Shown: one piece after another, positions 12,840-25,696 of the stretch
Position numbering within the stretch: position 1 is the stretch's first letter
How the letters are laid out: every line of letters starts with the position of its first letter
Origin: Symbiodinium natans
Lineage: Eukaryota > Sar > Dinophyceae > Suessiales > Symbiodiniaceae
Reading direction: 5' to 3'
DNA length: 64,000 nt
NCBI GenBank assembly: GCA_905221605.1
Contig: CAJNDS010002512.1
Location: forward strand, 380,360-444,359
The notes under the pieces: generated by a model
What the model saw: the letters and a program-made list of their open reading frames with translations, nothing else
Told to the model about the DNA's origin: nothing
Database searches by the model: none
Position numbers and translations under genes: made by a program

Positions 12840-14490
12840 ATGGACAAAGCTGCAGCAGCCTTTGCAGCGGAGATGCCGAAGGAGCGGGCGGAATCTCAAG
12901 TCTGCACCATAGGATGCCAAAAATCGGCATCATGCACCCCTTCAAATACAATGCTGTTCTGCTGTCGACATCTTTAAGACTGGCAACGAGGCCCTACGAT
13001 GGCTGTCGCAGGCGCTCACTAGCCGTAGCCTGCCAATCCTCAACTCAAGCATCCCTGCTAAGACTTTGCTGGCAGCGCACGGGTCGTGTGCCAACACGTT
13101 CTCGAAGGGTAGGATTGATCTGCATCCCAACCTGCGCCACTGTGCAGGACAGAAAGCGGCAGCACAGACCCAAACCCCTCAAACAGACCAATCATGCACC
13201 CGTAGAGGTGGCGGGTCATTGCTGCATTCAGCAGATGCGTCGGATGACAGTTGGCGGGCTTTTGCGCGTGGGACTTGCAGGAAGTTTGAATTCGGAGAGA
13301 ACGTGTAGGGCAAACTCCAATCGAGTGCGCCACGGCAGGAGCTCGAGAAAGGCCTCACATTGGAATACTTGGCTTTGCCTGCTCCAATCTCCGGTCGTGG
13401 TGGGGTGGTGCGTTTCTTCCTTTTGGCCAACAAGGCCGGGCGAAATGCTATGGCAGCTTGAATGTACAAGTGTGTGCAAGTGTGCAAGTGCTGCCTGCCA
13501 TAGGCATTAAGGCTATATAGGATTATAGGAGAGGCGGTTCTGAGCGATTGCCTGGCCAGATCACTTTCACAGAGAAGCTGCACTCCCTGGCTGACTGGGG
13601 CAGCAGCGTCAAGGCCAAGTATGTGGCGGAAGGCATCGCTCCAGCTGGTTACCTTCCACTCCTTTGGGTTGGTGACGGCCCTGCCTGCTCCGAGCACATT
13701 AGCTTGATGAGGCGGAAGGTGGAAGATCACCGAAACTACCGAAAGTGGTTAAGGATGCTTCAGCTTGGAACCGGTGCGATGTGCAACAGACATCTGGAAA
13801 CCCGTATAGCTATTGTAGCTGAGCCAGACTGCCAATTGTAGGCCCTGCAAGTTGCACGGGCCTGGACAACTGACAGCCCACTGACTCGAACAGGCTGGTC
13901 GCCGGGCTCGTCCAGCTGAAGACGATGAAAGAAGCTGATTGCTGGAGCCTCTACACCCAGGACTGGCCCAGGAATTTCAGAAGACGCCTTGCTGTAAGAA
14001 GAGGTCGGACTCAAGGGAAGTCTCTTCTTGCTCTCAACAGGACATGGTCGCAGATGCCTATGTGGAGTGGCGCGGCGACTGGGCGGCCGCGACCTTCCGA
14101 GGCGACGATGCTGCCAAGGAGACCTACAAGGCCAGCTGTGGTCTATGGCGTTTTCGTCCACTTTTTGTCGTTTCCTTTTTCCGAAGTCTTGTAGTTCTTT
14201 TCAGAATCCCAATTCGGCCACATTAAAGGGGTTTCACGGTTGCCTCAGATTCCTCCGAACCTCGGAAGGCCAGCGTTCCGGGGCGCTTGAAGCAGTTCGA
14301 GGGTGTGATCACCAAGGCAGGGCTCAAAGGAGCCTTCATCTCAGGGGACCTCCCGCTCTGGGGCGACAGTGCTCTTTTCAGCCTGATCTCGGACAACATC
14401 GCTACGGGGTATATTGCGGCAGATGCTCTCAAGGACCCTTTGAGGCAGTTGCAGCAATTTCTTTCACCGAACGCTTGGGATTGCACGTAG
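12840..14490 (+). CDS. Glutathione S-transferase-like protein, multi-exon
   Basis: Predicted role: glutathione conjugation or a related thiol-transfer reaction in the cytosol (family inference). Exons by eye: 12840-12899 (MDKAAAAFAAEMPKERAESQ), 13339-13434, 13560-13718, a tentative 13894-13920, 14041-14130, 14293-14490. Exons 2-3 give a thioredoxin-like GST N-domain: LEYLALPAP, then SGRGGVVRFFLLANK, TEKLHSLADWG, GIAPAGYLPLL, and the substrate-side SEHISLMRR that replaces the usual SES/SEH turn. Exons 5-6 give the helical C-domain (DMVADAYVEWRGDW, KETYK, then FISGDLPLWGDSALFSLI, the usual 'PLW.DaaLF' helix). The junctions use GT, GC and possibly GA donors. The fourth exon is uncertain, and the last exon may be spliced before the stop at 14488-14490. 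Length is about 200-215 residues, normal for a GST. The catalytic Tyr/Ser is not certain; Y in LEYLA is a candidate. Confidence 0.75.
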
Positions 14491-15854
14491 CGTCGTAACA
14501 TTGGTGCAATGTACTTTTGTCATCAAGAATGTCACACGCGGATGCCGCGAAGGATTTCCCGCTCCTGAACCAGATCTGCACTGCTTATGCGGGTCTTGAG
14601 GCGGTATCGAGCTGGTACGGGGCCAGCTCTCCATGGAAATGAGCGATCGCGACGGGACTTGTTGAGCCCGTTTTCCCTTAGCCCTCGCCACTTGCACAGA
14701 CTCTTGCAAAGAGATGTATCGCGCGAGTGGACGGGCCTCCGTGGAAGCAGGAGGGTGGCGTGTCCAATCTGTGCCTAGCAAAGTGACATGACCTTCGCAC
14801 CTCCTCCCACGACTTGCAAGCAGTGCCTCTGTGCCATTTGACCGTCGCTCCGCGGCGAAAACAGCCCGAACATAGGATTCAAGCGACATCAATGTCTACC
14901 GTCTCCCCCTGAATGGTGCCATAGGGAGTGCAGCTGTCCTGCAAGGTGCGACGACAGATTGCGCAGCAGAAGTGGGCGTGGACAGAGCTCGCCCGGTCTG
15001 GCGGCAGTCCTGCCGCCATGTTGAGCCGAGTGCTTCGTGTGTGGGAAGTCCAGTCAGACAGGGCCACGGGCAGCGCAGTGCTACAGTAGTGACTGTTAGT
15101 TTCACGAGGCTTACCTGCGCGCTTTGGGGCGGAGTTGCATAAACTTGCGGAGTGGGCTCAGGGCGACGGGCGACCTGGTCACGCAGCGATGCGCCCGGGT
15201 CCCAGGCCTTGGCACAGCACGTGTTTCAAACCGTGTTTCTCGCATCAGCGTCGCGGTGCATTTTGGCTTCAGCCTCGTCGTGTTTCAGTTCTCGGTTCTT
15301 TTTGGTGTGGTTCTTGTGAGATTGCCAGCTGCCAAGCTTGGATGTTCGACCGTTTGTTTGTATACGGGATGGCTCTCCATGGCTGATTCTTCATTGCCTG
15401 TTTCACGTGTCACGATCCGCAGCCCACAGACCAAGATCCAGGCAGATGTCTGGATGGTCTTTGCTTTGGCGCAGCCTGAACCTCAGCACACAATCATGTC
15501 AAGGTGGGCTGGCCGAGTTTCTTGCAGGAGCCTTTCTTGCCCATTCAAGCCTTCAAGCCTTCAATCTAGTCCACTGAAAGAGCTTATGTTTTGACTTTGG
15601 GATGCCCCTCGGGCAAACCACTTTGGAGCACCATTTCGAGGGTTTCTGCCGTCGTCCTGGAACCATTGGAACCCTGGCATACCAAGTGACTGCAGCGACT
15701 CTTGGATTTCCAGTTTTCTCTTTGCATTTCACTTCAAGGTCAAGAGCCAACACTGCTTGGGCCGGAGCTGCAGGGCACTTAGACATTTTGAGCTGCGCCG
15801 ATGCGGGGCTGGCTGCCGCCTATCCACGCTCCATGACTCCATGCCTGAACGTGC

Positions 15855-16082
15855 ATGTTCTTGGAACGTAGTTCCCTGCTACGTGGCAAAGGTGCATCAC
15901 CTGCCACGGAGCACGTTAAAGACTGGCCCTGCTGCCACGAAAAGGGTGATCATCGTCCCTGCCAAGATGAGGTACTGCCAGCACCTCGGCCAGCTAAGTC
16001 CAGCCTTGACGCTGCAGCCGCTCAGCTGCCATCACAAGAGTCGGTTTCTTCTAGTACAGTAGCAAGGCTTAGCAAGCCTTAG
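15855..16082 (+). CDS. Exon-like open frame, Cys/His motif, unrecognised
   Basis: I do not recognise this protein. The frame reads into DWPCCHEKGDHRPCQDE, which could be a small zinc-binding knuckle, followed by an Ala/Ser/Pro-rich tail and a stop. There are no detectable partner exons. It may be a terminal exon of a + strand gene or chance coding potential. Confidence 0.25.
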   Translation: MFLERSSLLRGKGASPATEHVKDWPCCHEKGDHRPCQDEVLPAPRPAKSSLDAAAAQLPSQESVSSSTVARLSKP

Positions 16083-19076
16083 CAAGCCTTAGCAGCTTTA
16101 GCAGATCCTGCAGGCACAAGGTGCCAGCAACCTCCTACATGGGCCCCCCCCCCCCCTTACTTGTTACAGACTACAATTACCATGCCCCCTACGGTCTGAC
16201 CCAAATCAATCTCGTACATGTAGCTCTCCATTGCTGCAGCGTACTCGTTGCCTGACAATCTTGGAGGGAGAGCCTTGGGGAGGAGTTGTCGGTCTTCTTT
16301 CTGGATCGCCGTGTGTGTGTGTGTCCCATTGCAGCGCAGGAGTGTTTGTGTACCGTTTCAAATCATGTCTTGTCCTGGATCAGCCAAGTTTTCTGCAATC
16401 TCCATGCGAGATGACCTGACCTCAGACAGCATGCGTTGCAGCTGTCGATCGACAATTTGCTTACTTGTACTGTTTTTAGCAGAGTCTGTCAACTCGTGAA
16501 GCAACATCAGTCGATAGCGTTTTGTCAGTCATGCTCGGAAATGTCACATACTAGTTTCTGAGCACACGCTGCGGTTTCACAGCTTATCCGAGCAATGTTA
16601 GACCGGTTCATGTATTCTGGCTCAGAAAATTGTCTTGTGTTTTTTCGCTGGCTCTTATGCAGAACTTTCGTAACTTAAAAATAAACAACAGCTGCGCAGC
16701 ATCAGAAAGCGCGGTCGGACTTCACATCTGCGAGGTGCAGCTACATTGGTGAGGTATGCACACGTAGGCATAGGCTGATTCTGACCATGCATGTGGGCAA
16801 TCTTGCACGCTCTTCAGACTTAAGGTGCTGCGTGGGCTCAGCGAAGGCTGCAAGGGAAGTTGCTTCAGGCTTTGGTCGTGGAAGTTCACACGATCAGAAT
16901 GTCGAATGCAATGGGCACATCTTACTTGACTGTTTGGTTTGGCTTCGAACAGGTTTCCGAACCTTCCCCCCAGTTGTCAAGGGATCTCGATTGAAAGAAG
17001 CCGTCGTGACACTTGCTTCTGCATGGTTAGCCATGCGGCCGTTCCAGTTTGCAGATAGCTACTGGATATACCACTGATACGTCCAGTTGAACTGAGAACC
17101 TGGGACAGGACGTGCACCAGTTCGCTCCGTGGCTATTCGAACCTATTCAGTTCGTGTAGAAGAATCTCCAAACACAGCCATACCGGCTGAATGTTCAGCT
17201 GACTCGGGAGGCCGAGCAGGAGAAGAAATCACGATGCAGGACGTGCTGCCTGAAGGGCTTAGTGGTTGTTCTACCTCATATCAGGACGCATCAAAGGTTG
17301 ACTTAGGTTGTAATGCTTCCGGTATGGCTACAGAACACTTGGATTAAGGCTTCAGGGTGTTGAGGTTTGTAGGGGGCCCTGGGGAAACCCAGCTTGCCAT
17401 TGCCATCTTGCACACATTCCTTGCATGTCAGATCCTACGACCTCCGAAGACCCCGAACTTACACTGAAGCCGGCGTTTACTGTTCTTGAGGCGATTGGAG
17501 ATGGTCAAGAAAGCTACCTAGGCAACGGGCTAGAATTCGCAGACCTCATGCAGGAGCCGTGGCGATGTCGGCAGGCGGGGCAGCCACACAACACTTTCCA
17601 AAAGGTGCCACCGTGGTCTCGTTCGGCCTCTGCGAAGAACAAAGATTTTTAATCCAAAAAACCTTCCAGCCAGTGCATATCCTGCTTGTGCATGAGCCCT
17701 GACAGCCGAGCCATGAGCTCTGGCCTCGGATTTACCCAAGACTCCGTGTGGAAGGTCTCCAAGATGACCCTTGAGTAGTGGAGTCTGGAACATCACTGTT
17801 CTGTGGAACGGCTTGAGTCCAGCAATACCCATCGTAGCTGAGCCTTCGCTATGGACTCACCGCTACCGCCCACACAGGACAGTGATAAATAGTGATAGGC
17901 CCGCTTGGACCACTAGTACCTCACATCGCTGCGGACAGGATCCTGGCTGTGTCGATCGGCTAAGACGGCTGCTGTGCCTTGGCTTCAACGAGGATCGGGA
18001 GGCTCAGACTCGATGTTCGGTCTTTTTTGGGTTTAGGGTTTAGGGTCTTTCAGGAAAGACTGCTTCCTTGGCAATGGCAGATGGCAAAGAAGTGGGCTTG
18101 TAAACAAATGCCAGCTGCAAGGTCCTGCCAGGAGATCCGCGAGGAGGACAGGTTTTGAGTACAATTTCCGTTGTGAAGTCTCGCAGTGTCTTGCCAGGTG
18201 CCGAACCACCTCCCCTGAGAATGCGCATCGCAGAGTCACCTTTGGCACAAACACACATTTACTCAGAGCCGCTGATGAATTTCTGGGTGCCACTGCTCAA
18301 TGCCACTACCAATTGAGCCAACCCTAAGCCGCCAAAGACGTCGAAGCTGCCTGAGCCTGGGCTTAAGCCTTCAGGAAGTGGGCAGCAAAGATTGGCTGAG
18401 CCTGCGCGAGCGATTGCAACGGGCTCTAGCTCAAGCCTCAAGACTATGGGGTCTCGAGTCAAGTCAAGGGTTGTTTTTATTGTCGAAAGTTGCATTACAA
18501 CGACTGCAGGTGTATGCGCGCGAAGGCCTTGTCGAAGGCTTTAGTGATGGGCTGCACGGGCCAGAGTCTGAGTGAGCCGCTGTATCTTGACAATGTCAGT
18601 GAATGGGTCCACTGAGACTGCGGCCAGTGCTAACTTTGGAAAATTTTGGATGTGTGCACGAGTTATATGCATCGCAGCTGGGATGAAGCGGAAAAAACAC
18701 CCGAAGGCAACTACACTCGATCATCTTCGAAACCCAGTTCGGAGATGTCGCGTTAGACATGGGGCGTGCTGCTCAGTGCCTCAACGTCCTAGGACATTGC
18801 GATTGTGGGATCTGCTGCACTGAGGAGTTAGAGTCTTTCGCCTTCGCTCTGTTGCCCAGCCCGATGCTCCAAAAAGCTAGTGGTTGAGAGTAGGGTTTAG
18901 GGTTTCGGGTTTTCTCGTTATCTTGTGCCAAGGAGGAAGGACTGGGTTCGAAGGTTTCGCGATCTGTACTCGCTGCACCTCACGGACAGCAAGCAGGCGG
19001 GCAAGTGCGTTTGCATTTGAGCGGCGCCCAAAACCTTCCATGAAAGAATTAGAAAGAGGGTTCGTCTTTGATTGGC

Positions 19077-19322
19077 CCGCGTCAGCTAAAGTCCGAGGCG
19101 CGCCAGTGCGCGATAGTTTCTGCGAGAGAGCTCTGGTTACGAGGGCGCGCGATAGCGCGCCTAGCGCGCGAGAGGGTGTTGCTTATCAAACATGGCTGGG
19201 TTCAGGCTATTTTGGTCTATTTTGAAGGTTTTGGGGTCTTGTGTTGGAAGTTTTTAGCTTCTTCCCGCGGTAGTCCGCGTCAGTGCAACCCCCAAAAAAC
19301 ACGTCCGCGTCAGCGCGCGAAG
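19077..19322. repeat. CpG-rich GCGCGC palindrome cluster
   Basis: Two clusters (19077-19175 and 19264-19322) contain repeated GCGCGC palindromes and three copies of CCGCGTCAG (near 19079, 19275, 19307). The second cluster carries GTCCGCGTCAG in two forms. The base composition is unlike the neighbouring DNA. No coding explanation was found. Confidence 0.6.
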
Positions 19323-19659
19323 AGGTCTGCATAAGAAATTTTGTTTGATTCGTGCTGATCAGCTGGTTAGAACTGCCTCTTCATTCACACTGACTGCAGA
19401 TTGCCAAAATCACGTCTCCCAAGAAATCTACCAAACAACACCTGCAAGAACGGTCCAGCTTCACACATGGTTGACAGCAGGCGCCTAGTTGTCTGCTTGG
19501 CCACGTCGCTTGGCCGCAATTGACTGTGGAAGCAGCGCGAAGAGCTTCGACCGTGGGAGAGCGCTCCTGCCAAGCCTAAGCTTACCTTGGAGAGGGTGCC
19601 TGCCGAGCATAAGCTTACCGTCCGCTGTATAATGCTATATATCTACCTGCACACACAGG

Positions 19660-19738
19660 CACCACCCCCAGCCACCCAGCCACCCAGCCACACATGAACA
19701 CAATTGAACACATAAACACACAAACACACATACACATA
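19660..19738 (+). repeat. CCCAGCCA / CACA minisatellite
   Basis: Short tandem CCAGCCAC units pass into ACACA-rich DNA with almost no G on this strand. It is preceded by a duplicated AAGCTTACC segment (about 19578 and 19611). Confidence 0.6.
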
Positions 19739-22235
19739 CCTTGGAAGAATCCGGTCGACTACTGAGCCCGGCCTGTGGCAGCGCGGCCAGCAAAACTAGG
19801 CCGGCCCGGCAGATAGTCGTTGCAATTCCGCTGCAACAAGGTCACACTTCAGCTTTTCATGCTGTGCCATCCTCAGCTTCGAGAAGCGTCTTCCATGCAG
19901 CTGCCTTTGCTCGCTCAGTCTCACTCAGTCTACTCATAGATGCCTGGTGATGATTAGGGTTTTCAGCTGATGCGGCGAAGCATCGCCCGAAAGATTCAGC
20001 ACGCATCTTGTGACAGAAGGTTCTTTGCAGACAGCAAGAGTCACGCCATGTGGTTCCAGGACAGCAGCTTTTGTCAAGCGCCAGTCCGGGTCAGATATGC
20101 CGAGGGGCGGTTTTGTTGCGAGCTGCATCACAGGACGGGTTGCACAGCGTTCCTCAAGGCAAGAGACCGGGCGGTTTTGCTGCTCAGGTTTTATCTCTTG
20201 CTTGTGTCCAGTTGCACTTCGAAAGCATAGAATGCTCCTTGGGTGGGTCGTGGGTTCTCGCAGGTGCTCCAGCAAAACGGCGCTGATAGCGCTGGGCTAT
20301 TTAGACCAAAAGTGTCCTGCCTCGCGTTGTAGTCACATATCCTGTACTGCAGATATTTTCTTGGGGGTTGCCGAAAATAGGGGTACCCTTGTGGGGGGGA
20401 GGATTCCAGCACAGAGTGTATACCCACTGTTGGAATCCCCATCCTGCCGTAGGCAAACACGCCATCCATGACATCGAGGCCCTGGAGGCAAGTTTGTACG
20501 CCCTAGGCCGAGCAGATGCCACAGACTATACACGTAAGAGATCGTAAGAGCATAGGAAGAATATCTTAAATCATATAAGAGTAATATACTAGTATAAGAA
20601 GATAGTAGACTGCTAATGATGTAAGAGGAGAATCGTATGATCATATACTAGTTGTCACAAGAAGCCTGTAGTTTGCCTCTGTCTCTTTGCTGCAGGAGAT
20701 TCCTTTGTGTTTCTCTGACACCGCGGAGCTGGATGATTGGAATTTGCCGGAAACTCAAGTCTCGAGAGGCGGATGACTAACGAAGCCATGAAGCCAGCAT
20801 TGATCTGGCCAAATTCCCATGCAGCGAGCATGATTTTAGGCCGAGTATCATGACAAGCCGTCTCCGCCTACTGAAGGCACAGGGGATCAGTGAGCCATGA
20901 CCAGACTCTGGGCGTGCTATAGACTCTAGGAACGCAGGAACATCTAAGCACCTAAACGCGTCAGGGTCCGAGAAAGTTATCTTGCTTCGTGTTCCAACGC
21001 TGCACTTCTTCGACTTTGTGTAGAGGCCGTCCGCTGGATGAACCTTGTGGAGACATGGCCCGAAGTTCTGGGGGTTTAGGGGTTGCGGTTGTACCTGCTT
21101 TCAGTCCGTGTTGAACATAAGGGTTGTATGGGTGCAATGAGCAGAATGAAGCTGTTTGCTTGAGCCAAGTCTCAAGTGAGCCTCGCGAAACTCCTTCCAG
21201 TCACAGCTCTCGCTCTCTGTTTGAGCGCCCGGTGAAATACACGTACGGTTTAAAACAAAAGAGGCTTGACATCCTTGGAAGCACCAAACAAGTCTGCAGA
21301 AAGAACCGTTAAAAATAGCACAAAAACACCTTCATGCACGAAGTAGCGGAGGAGAGCGGCTGGCCGATCTTCAAGATCCTTTCCCTGGCACCTGGGCTTA
21401 CCAGAGTCCTGCTGGGATCCTTTTGAGTGTCTGTGCCCAAACACCTCCATCCATCTCCATCTGCTTGAAGGAGTTTTCCCCAGCCACCATTCTGCAAACA
21501 GCAAGCATAGCACCCTTCTGTTTCGGGGCTGCGGCGCCGAACGAAAGATCTAGGCGTCATTGCGGCATCTGTTCAGTTCGAACTACTTCATGGCAGTCAG
21601 CTCGTGCCTAGGCTCTCAACTGAGAGAAAGTGAGAGAACACCTCAGGTGACTTTTCATGGGCCGGCCGCTCAGCTTGCGGCTTTTCAGGGCGCAGAGATC
21701 TCAGTTCTAGAGTGTGAAAATACTACTTCACAAAAGTTCATAAATACTTAGCAGGAGTGTTAGGACATTACAATCCTCAGAAATATCTGGTAGAATTGGG
21801 CCTCAGCAATGTCTTCTGCCCTGGGAGGGGCTCGGCATGTCGGGCATGCCTCTCCGCTGGGGACCGCTCTCTTGTCAGAACAAGACCGTGATGGTTAAAC
21901 ATAATTTCGAAGTAGGTCTGGAACCCAGCTTGCCAAGCTTCGGGGCCCAGGTGTCGAAAGAAGCATCGGCAGTGCCGAACAAGATGCCCTTGGGCTCTGG
22001 ACTTGGCAGGGCTTGTAGGAGACAGATTCAGTGGGCAGCTAGAAATGAATCCAAAATAGGTTTGATATGACTGCAGAAGAAAAGCGTGAAGACTCAAACT
22101 TGTTGAAGCCCGTTTTCTCTGTCTACTGAGTAGAGTCGAATTCGGGGCCTCTGCTGTAGCGGAGAAAAGGTTTGGATCAACCGGCTCATGGCCCTTCTTG
22201 AGGATGAGGCGATCCGTGTTGAGCTATAGGTGCGC

Positions 22236-22336
22236 TTTGGGATGTTCCGCCTTGTACGAACAGTCCTTCATGGGGATTATAGTACCCCCGATCAAAACCC
22301 TATTAAGAACTGGTAGCATAAGGAGGAACATCCCAA
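22236..22336. mobile_element. Foldback MITE-like element, family A copy 1
   Basis: About 101 bp with terminal inverted repeats: TTTGGGATGTTCC at the left, and GGAACATCCCAA at the right. It is flanked by a perfect 7 bp direct repeat GGTGCGC at 22229-22235 and 22337-22343, as expected for a target-site duplication. It has no coding capacity. Two relatives lie at 50527-50620 and 59416-59522. Confidence 0.82.
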
Positions 22337-23301
22337 GGTGCGCGGGTTGCACACAGACTTGGGCTGTTCATTCGCGTTGTCCCTGCACATGCCTCAAGGA
22401 CATCGCGGGGCGGAAGTTTGGAGAAGCGCAAACGTGTCAGCGCATGGGATTATTAAGATTTACACATGTGGAGGGCACCTAAAGCTTCAGTTGCAGTTGC
22501 TTGTTTGCTTGTGATTCACACCTACGGACGTACGGGTTATGTGAGCCTTGTAAAGTGCTGCCGATCACGGTCTCCCTTGGTGTTCAACAGTGGAGGTTCA
22601 GGGGCGGCCCCTTATTTTAGATTGCGGAGGACGTGTGCTGCGAGCAGGCTTGAGTAACATGGCGCCACGGGTTGGCAAATGAACGCCCATTGTGCGCATG
22701 GCCTTGCGTCGCCTCCTCGCTCTGGGCCAATCACCGGCTGCTGAGCGCGTGCGAGGCCAGCATTTGCGGTGTAGAGCTGAGGGGCCAAAATTCCAAAATA
22801 CAGGGCTTGGAGGGCTTATAGGGATGGAGTTGAGGCGGAGTTGAGGTGTCTTCGGGGCTTGGGCTCGGAGCTTCCTGAAGGGAAGTTGCATGTGTGCCAG
22901 CAGCCTCAAAGTCCGTTGCTCAAAAGCGACGAGGTTTGATGCCATACTTGCTTTGAGTGGCAGTTGCAGTGGAATACTTTCTTCAAATCGGGACATTCTC
23001 AACGGCACTAGCACGTGCAACTGCTGGGCCCTTGCCGATTAGTACTCAAATCCCTTTGGCCTCATGTTACAACTGCAGCAGCAGGGGGTTGAGCAGCTTC
23101 TGCATGCTCAGCCCAGCGTTGTGCGCATGACATGCAGTACTCAAAAGCTCATGTTGCTTGCACTGAAGCCGTTTCAGTTTCAACCGGGTCAAAACTTAAC
23201 TTTGACAGCCGAAATTGTCTGCAGAACTACAATAAGGTTGCAGTGTTGCACGACCACTACTAGGATTGTACACAGAGTCGCGAAATAGGGCTGTCCCTGG
23301 C

Positions 23302-25696
23302 ATGGCATTCGTGGTCAACGTGGTGTTGCTGAGCGGCCGAGCAGTATCCATTTCAGCTGCACCAGAAAGCCCTGTTTCCCTGGTGCAGAGTCAGGCCTTG
23401 ACCACGCGTGGTAGTTGGCTTTCATTGTCGATTGGTGTGTGTTGGGGTGAATCTTGTTGTACCCTAAACCCTGAACCCTAAACCCTGAACAGGCCCGGAA
23501 AGCCTTGGGGCGTCAAATCGAGCGGCTGGTGGAGGGAGACCGACTCCTTGAGCCAGGGCGCACTTTGCAGGAGGAAGGCATCTGTAACGGAGACGTTCTT
23601 ACCGCCATCCTTCGACCGGACAGGAGGGGTTGCACCTGCGGACAAGTCCATGGCATGAGCTCCCCGCGTAGCTGCTGTGTGTACCGCAACTCCACCATGT
23701 TGCATGTCAGTGGATGACTCCTTTTGCTTGTGTAGCTGCAAGGCGCTGAACTTGTCGCGATGTATGTTCCTTCGCAAGGCTCTTCTCCTGCCGGTGGTCC
23801 TCTTCATTCACTTTGGTGCGCAGCGATGGGTCGGTCGCGACTTGGGGCGACCCTGACAGGGGCGGAGACTTCTCAAGTGTGGAGGCCCGGATGCAGTAAG
23901 ACCAGCTCGGAGGATTTCTTCTTGGATTTCTTGGCAGTGGTGGGTAGCGGTGAAACTTGACTTTCGAGAGGTAAGCTTCCTTGTGGGGTTTCGGACCTCA
24001 GCCGTGGCATGCCGTGGCTGCTTTCAAGTCAAGGCGTTTCCTCTGCCAGCTTCAGACTTCAGTCCCCCGAGTTCGGCCGTCGGATTTTTAGGGTTCCGTG
24101 TTGTGGGTTTAAAGGGTCCAGGGTTTCCGGCATGTAGCTTAGTTCCGGGCTGTTTAGTTTGGTTTCAATTTTGAACAAGACTTCGGTCTAGGAGGAAGGG
24201 TTCTGGCCAAACTTTGAGTTTGTGTCGGGTTTGGACTTCAGGGTTTAGGGTTTGTCGGCGGGTGCAAGCCGAAACTGAGCATGCTGAGCCGACACTGACC
24301 GCCCCCGAGCCGAAATTCGCTCCAGAAGTTGCCGTAAGTACGCAAGCACCCTTCTCAGATCTTCTCGGGCCCGAGCCAGGCCCACCTGCAAGACATCGAG
24401 GCTGTCTTCGCTGCCGAAGATATCCAGGCCGCACTCTTGTTGGATGGCTCTGTGGTGACATGATTACCTGAAGAGCAACACTTTGTGATTTGGTCCGGCT
24501 GTCGGGACTAGACACATGAAGCTTGTGGGCCTTGCATGGCGTCGGTCATCGGTGGCAGGGCAATCGGCTAAGGTGATGTGGGGCCATGCCAACTGGCAGA
24601 AGCAGCACGAGAGCCTGCAGAAGGCAGCGGGCGGTCCAAAATCATCTGGTTCTTGGAAGAAAATTATGATGCACGTGCTTTCACACTGGCCCCCAGGTCC
24701 GAAAACTGCATCTCTTCCCCCACGGCCTGGCTGCTATCAAGTGCGACTCCAGCGTGATCCTTATGGGCCGCGTACGCAGCATGGCTGCCCCACCTGCGCT
24801 GGAGAACGTTCGCCAGATTGCTGCCTGCCAGGGCTCCATGTCAGGTGCATACGCAGCTGTTCTAAATGATGGACGTGTCAGGACTTGGGGTTGTCCCAGA
24901 CTCGGTGGGAGCAGCTCTGAGGTTGAATCAGAGCTAAGAGGTGTTCGAGAGGTCAAATCCTGCAACAGCACTTTTTCGGGCGCCTTTGCAGCTATCCGTG
25001 AAGATGGTAGGGTGATCACCTGGGGCTTCAAAGCCTACGGAGGCGACAGCAGTGCCGTCCAGGAGCAGCTCTACGATGTAAAGGACATAGCTGCAACTGA
25101 CTTTGCATTTGCAGCTGTCAGGGCAGACGGCACAGTTGTCAGCTGGGGTGCCCAGAAATTTGGCGGAGATTGCGGCAGCGTGCAGGATAAGCTTCGGGAT
25201 GTCCAGTGCATAGCCGCAACCTGCGGCTCAATGGCTGCGCTTCTGGGAGATGGAGGTGTTGTAACATGGGGCTGCAAACAGTATGGAGCAGATAGCTCCT
25301 GCGTCACAGGGCAGCTGGTGGCAGTGAAGCACATCGTGGCTTCAGGGTCTGCCTTTGCAGCACTAAGAGCCGATGAAACAGTGGTTACCTGGGGCCAAGC
25401 CTCCGCGGGTGGTGACAGCAGTTCTGTGCAGGCACGCCTGACCAATGTCCAGCAAATCGTCGCTTCAGCATCTCAGCCATGACAATGGAGCAACCAAATC
25501 GCCTTAAGTTCTATGAACGTTTCGAGGCCAGGGCTTGTGGGTATTAAGTCAGGTTATACCGTGATATAGTCAGTGTGCCGAGGCTTATGCTTTTGCGGCC
25601 TTGCGCAGCGATGGTGAGGTCGTGACTTGGGGTCACCAGAACTGGGGTGGTGAAAACTGCAGCCCTGGACACCAGCTTCTGTCACAAAGGGCCTGA
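23302..25696 (+). CDS. Ubiquitin-like + RCC1-like repeat protein, four exons
   Basis: Exons by eye: 23302-23382 (the end could be 23388), 23493-23618, 24697-25467, 25583-25696. Exons 1-2 give an N-terminal ubiquitin-like fold of the kind common in dinoflagellate repeat proteins: MAFVVNVVLLSGRAVSIS, then LVEGDRLLEPGRTL, GICNGDVLTAILRP. Exon 3 is a run of RCC1-like units of about 37-40 residues with the core 'AFAAxRxDGxVxTWGxxxxGGDSSxVQxxL'. At least six units are visible, for example FAAIREDGRVITWG and FAAVRADGTVVSWG. Exon 4 adds FAALRSDGEVVTWG and stops at 25694. The intron 25468-25582 (GC donor, AG|G) restores the repeat length exactly. Such proteins are often labelled HERC- or UVR8-like by similarity, but no HECT domain is visible, so a ligase role is not supported. 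It is probably a scaffold or binding protein. Confidence 0.8.
23461..23492 (+). repeat. CCCTAAA/CCCTGAA repeat forming an intron 3' end
   Basis: Four alternating CCCTAAA and CCCTGAA units run directly into CAG|G, the acceptor of exon 2 of the ubiquitin-like/RCC1 gene. The telomere-like array supplies the pyrimidine-rich region and the AG. Confidence 0.75.

Larger units (their letters stand above)
14491..23301. other. Gene-poor stretch, 14.5-23.3 kb
   Basis: No family could be assigned. The more exon-like + frames are 15380-15594 (starts MADSSLPVSRVTIRS), 15855-16082 (Cys/His-rich CCHEKGDHRPC then an Ala/Ser-rich tail), 17425-17652 (starts MSDPTTSEDPEL) and 21837-22070. None gives a known domain. 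Other content: tandem CTTAGCAAGC-type units at 16059-16098, a poly-C run at about 16143-16156, telomere-like heptamers at 18029-18047 and 18891-18906, GC-palindrome clusters at 19077-19322, a CCCAGCCA/CACA minisatellite at 19660-19738, an AT-rich segment at 20535-20655, and the foldback element at 22236-22336. Confidence 0.5.

Noticed and set aside
14879-15067. Minus frame with CCAICRRTL suggesting a RING finger
   Set aside because: Only one CxxC-like pair is present; the remaining RING cysteines and histidine are missing.
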